From: Verrucomicrobiales bacterium
GTDB lineage: Bacteria > Verrucomicrobiota > Verrucomicrobiia > Verrucomicrobiales > DEV007
NCBI GenBank assembly: GCA_029940475.1
Contig: JAPYUT010000005.1
Span: forward strand, 1 to 64,000
Direction: 5' to 3'
DNA length: 64,000 bases
Both the position numbers and the translations under genes were made by a program. Positions 61,433 through 64,000 of the stretch are shown here, piece after piece; the stretch's first letter is position 1; each line of letters begins with the position of its first letter. The notes beneath the pieces were generated by a model. That model was given only the letters and a program-made list of their open reading frames with translations. It was not told where the DNA came from and did no database searches.

Positions 61433-64000
61433 ATGCCGAGACGCAAAATCGCCAATAGAACAACCCGGGCAACCGGCAAGGGCACCAAGAATACAGCGCG
61501 AGCCAATAGCAGTCGCGACATTATCCTGCGCGGGGTAAGGCAGAACAATCTCAAGGGCTTCGATCTCTGCTTACCGATAGGAAAACTCATTGTTGTTACA
61601 GGACCGAGTGGCAGCGGCAAGTCCTCGCTCGCCTTTCAGACGATCTATGCTGAGGGTCAGCGGCGTTACATCGAGACCTTTTCACCCTATACGCGTCAAT
61701 TTTTTGAGCGCATGGATAAACCCCGGGTGGATGAGGTCGCGGGGATTCCTCCCGCCATCGCCATCGAGCAGGGCAATGCTGTACGCACAACGCGCTCGAC
61801 AGTTGGCACGCTTACCGAAATAAACGATTATCTGAAGCTTGCCTTTCCGCGCCTGGCCACGGCGCAGTGTCCCGAGTGTTCCGCTGAGATTAGCCCGGCT
61901 ACTGCTGAAGATGCTGTTCGTTATGCAGTTGAACGGCTTGTTGGCAAATCACTGCTGGTTGTATTCAGTGTCGCGGCACCTCCGGGCACAGTGCCGACAG
62001 AGTTTTTTGCGTTCCTGCACTCACAGGGGTACCTGCGCGTGTTTGTCGCGGGCACACTTTACCGCACAGATGAACCGGGAACTTATTCCCGCAGGAAATT
62101 ACCCGCAATGGTGTGCGTGGTACAGGATCGAATCAAAATCAGCCGGGGGATTAAAATGCGCGCCCGTCTTGCTGAAGCCGTTGAGATGGCCCTTACCCTG
62201 GGCAAAGGGAAAGTGACCTTGATCAACAGGGAAAACGGCAAGCAACATGTCTTTTCACGTGGCTGGCACTGTGCATCCTGCGACTTGCCTCTTCGCGGCC
62301 CCTCACCCGGTCTTTTTTCCTTTAATAATCCACTTGGAGCCTGTCCTGATTGTCGTGGCTTCGGGAGAACGCTGGGGATTGATCTTTCCCGTGCGTTACC
62401 TGATCATTCATTGTCGATTGAAGACGGTGTTGTCAGGGCTTTTCAGGGCGAACGCGGCAGGGAATGCCGGGAGGATTTACTGCGCTGTGCCGGCATACGC
62501 GGCGTGAATCCCTCAACTCCTTTTGGAGATTTATCGAAAGCTGATCAAAAGTGGATTCTTTACGGTGAGAAAAGTGATGCTGAAAACAACTGGCAACGTG
62601 GGCGCTGGTACGGGGTGCAGGGTTTTTTTGATTGGCTGGAAACAAAATCATACAGGATGCATGTCCGTGTTTTCCTTAGCCGCTACAGGTGCTATTCCAC
62701 CTGTAAGGCCTGCCGTGGCACCCGGCTGCAACCCGAAGCATTGAACTATAGGGTCAACGGCATGACCCTGCCGGATTTTTGGGCCATGCCGATTGTAAGC
62801 CTCTCAGCTGAAGTGTTGCAGATCAGCAGGGAAAAATTACCGCTTGATCCAACCACGAGCCTGATTCTCGGTGAAATTCAAAACCGACTTTCCTACCTTA
62901 TCCGTGTTGGTCTTTCCTACCTCAACCTTGACCGCACGGCACGATCTCTTTCCGGCGGGGAATTACAGAGAGTCCACCTGACTACCTGTCTTGGAGCTTC
63001 TCTGGTAAATACACTTTTTGTGCTTGATGAACCGAGCATTGGCTTACATCCCCGCGATACGAGGCGGTTGATCGAGATCATGAAGAGCCTGCGCGATGCC
63101 GGCAACACGGTGCTTGTTGTCGAGCATGAGGAAAGTGTTATCCGGGCGGCTGACCATGTGGTGGATGTCGGGCCGGGGAGAGGAGAGAACGGAGGAGAAT
63201 TGGTCTATGAGGGACCGCCGATGGAAACCCCCGTTGAGGGCTCCCTGACTTCTCAATACCTGAGCGGGCAGCTCGAAATCAAGGTTCCCCATAAGCGACG
63301 AAAACCAAACCGGGCACAAATGCTGCGCATCATTGGCGCAACCCACAACAACCTTAAAAAAATCAACATTGATATTCCACTCGCCCGGCTTGTCTGTATT
63401 TCCGGCGTTTCTGGATCGGGCAAGTCAACGTTAATAAACGATGTCGTTTATAGAAATCTAGTCCGTGACCGTGGCGAAGTTACCGACGAGCCGCCCGGGC
63501 AGGTAAAGGCTATCAGGGGAGCGGGACAGATTGGCGAAATTGTGCTGGTCGATCAATCTCCCCTTTCCCGGACACCACGCTCAACGCCGGTTGTTTATGT
63601 CGGCGCCTTTGAGCATGTGCGTGCACTGTTTGCCGAGACGCCGGAGGCCAGGGCAGCAGGGCATAAGCCCGGTTATTTCAGCTTTAACTCAGGTTCTGGT
63701 CGCTGCGGCCGCTGTTCCGGGAATGGCTTTGAGAAGGTTGAAATGCAGTTTCTTTCTGATCTTTATGTAAGGTGCCCGGAATGTGAGGGGAAGCGCTATA
63801 CCCGCGCCACATTGGAAATTCTTCTCGAGACCAAATCAATCCATGACATTCTTGAATTCACCGTGGCATCCGCCCTTGTCTTTTTTAAGGCACGGGATGA
63901 TAAAAAATCCACCAAAGTGGCCAGTGCCCTGGAATCTCTGGCAGAGGTTGGCCTTGGTTATTTAAAGCTTGGACAACCGCTTAATACCCTCAGCGGAGGT
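61433..64000 (+). CDS. uvrA: UvrA excinuclease ABC subunit A (3' end beyond window)
   Basis: 856 codons are present, no stop reached. First ABC half: Walker A 'GPSGSGKSSLAFQTIYAEGQRRY', 'CASC'/'CPDCRGFG' zinc motif, signature 'SLSGGELQRVHLTTCLGASL', Walker B 'TLFVLDEPSIGLHPRDT'. Second half: Walker A 'SGVSGSGKSTLINDVVYRNL', zinc fingers 'CGRCSGNGFEKVEMQFL' and 'CPECEGKRY', and the second signature starting at the edge ('NTLSGG'). It recognises bulky DNA damage with UvrB. Some chlamydial and related UvrA proteins are tandem, about 1800 residues; this one could be too, but the sequence ends first. Confidence 0.95.
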   Translation, partial: MPRRKIANRTTRATGKGTKNTARANSSRDIILRGVRQNNLKGFDLCLPIGKLIVVTGPSGSGKSSLAFQTIYAEGQRRYIETFSPYTRQFFERMDKPRVDEVAGIPPAIAIEQGNAVRTTRSTVGTLTEINDYLKLAFPRLATAQCPECSAEISPATAEDAVRYAVERLVGKSLLVVFSVAAPPGTVPTEFFAFLHSQGYLRVFVAGTLYRTDEPGTYSRRKLPAMVCVVQDRIKISRGIKMRARLAEAVEMALTLGKGKVTLINRENGKQHVFSRGWHCASCDLPLRGPSPGLFSFNNPLGACPDCRGFGRTLGIDLSRALPDHSLSIEDGVVRAFQGERGRECREDLLRCAGIRGVNPSTPFGDLSKADQKWILYGEKSDAENNWQRGRWYGVQGFFDWLETKSYRMHVRVFLSRYRCYSTCKACRGTRLQPEALNYRVNGMTLPDFWAMPIVSLSAEVLQISREKLPLDPTTSLILGEIQNRLSYLIRVGLSYLNLDRTARSLSGGELQRVHLTTCLGASLVNTLFVLDEPSIGLHPRDTRRLIEIMKSLRDAGNTVLVVEHEESVIRAADHVVDVGPGRGENGGELVYEGPPMETPVEGSLTSQYLSGQLEIKVPHKRRKPNRAQMLRIIGATHNNLKKINIDIPLARLVCISGVSGSGKSTLINDVVYRNLVRDRGEVTDEPPGQVKAIRGAGQIGEIVLVDQSPLSRTPRSTPVVYVGAFEHVRALFAETPEARAAGHKPGYFSFNSGSGRCGRCSGNGFEKVEMQFLSDLYVRCPECEGKRYTRATLEILLETKSIHDILEFTVASALVFFKARDDKKSTKVASALESLAEVGLGYLKLGQPLNTLSGG

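Noticed and set aside
1-64000. CRISPR array, insertion sequence or prophage
   Set aside because: No regularly spaced repeats, no transposase or integrase motifs, no phage structural genes were seen.

Overview
The window looks like a chromosomal segment of a Gram-negative bacterium of the phylum Verrucomicrobiota (PVC superphylum). This is inferred from gene content: an LpxC-FabZ fusion followed by lpxA (lipid A synthesis, so an outer membrane with LPS), an archaeal/eukaryotic-type prolyl-tRNA synthetase, an LplT-PlsC-acyl-ACP synthetase fusion, and many secreted proteins typical of this group (two DUF1080 proteins, a ThuA-like protein, a DUF1501 Tat protein, a giant protein with a PVC-type dehydrogenase and a cytochrome c domain, a YHYH protein). 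No phage, insertion sequence or CRISPR array is visible. Strong Shine-Dalgarno sequences are rare, and several genes use GTG or TTG starts.

Layout. 0-6.7 kb: mostly leftward membrane proteins (unknown protein, DUF4407, a permuted-papain-like C92 candidate), a small lipoprotein, and an acyltransferase with an ankyrin domain inserted between membrane segments. 6.8-11.1 kb: secreted YHYH, DUF1080 and ThuA-like proteins. 11.2-16.4 kb: a visibly GC-richer block with a 1648-residue DMFase-beta-like/PVC/cytochrome c fusion and a truncated xylose isomerase remnant, probably acquired DNA. 16.4-28.6 kb: a possible kinase-fold protein, aldehyde dehydrogenase, alkaline-phosphatase-superfamily protein, secreted unknowns, proS, DUF1080, an M20 peptidase and a nucleotide-sugar epimerase. 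28.8-34.9 kb: trxA, lpxC/fabZ, lpxA, tRNA-His, rnc, a DUF2007-like protein and a cupin. 34.9-40.6 kb: metallophosphoesterase, HAD phosphatase, a probable selenocysteine-containing membrane redoxin, mnmG with two perfect parS sites, and a DUF6580 protein. 40.7-44.1 kb: the pdhA-pdhB-pdhC operon. 44.2-51.5 kb: recG, recJ, a thioredoxin-like protein, an amino acid permease and a DUF1501 protein, all leftward. 51.7-64 kb: LplT-Aas fusion, NamZ, DeoC, PIN/TRAM, MlaD, MlaF, and uvrA running off the right edge.

The most notable observation is at 36793-37797. One reading frame encodes a membrane-anchored AhpC/TSA-like protein and is interrupted only by a TGA exactly where the family carries its first active-site cysteine (RGWW-TGA-PFC). 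Immediately after the TGA lies a 9-bp perfect stem enclosing a 4-bp stem with a GTG apical loop, at the spacing expected for a bacterial SECIS element. I interpret this as a UxxC selenoprotein. The second is a pair of identical 16-bp parS palindromes, one inside and one just upstream of mnmG, with a perfect DnaA box nearby. This suggests that the segment lies close to the chromosomal origin.
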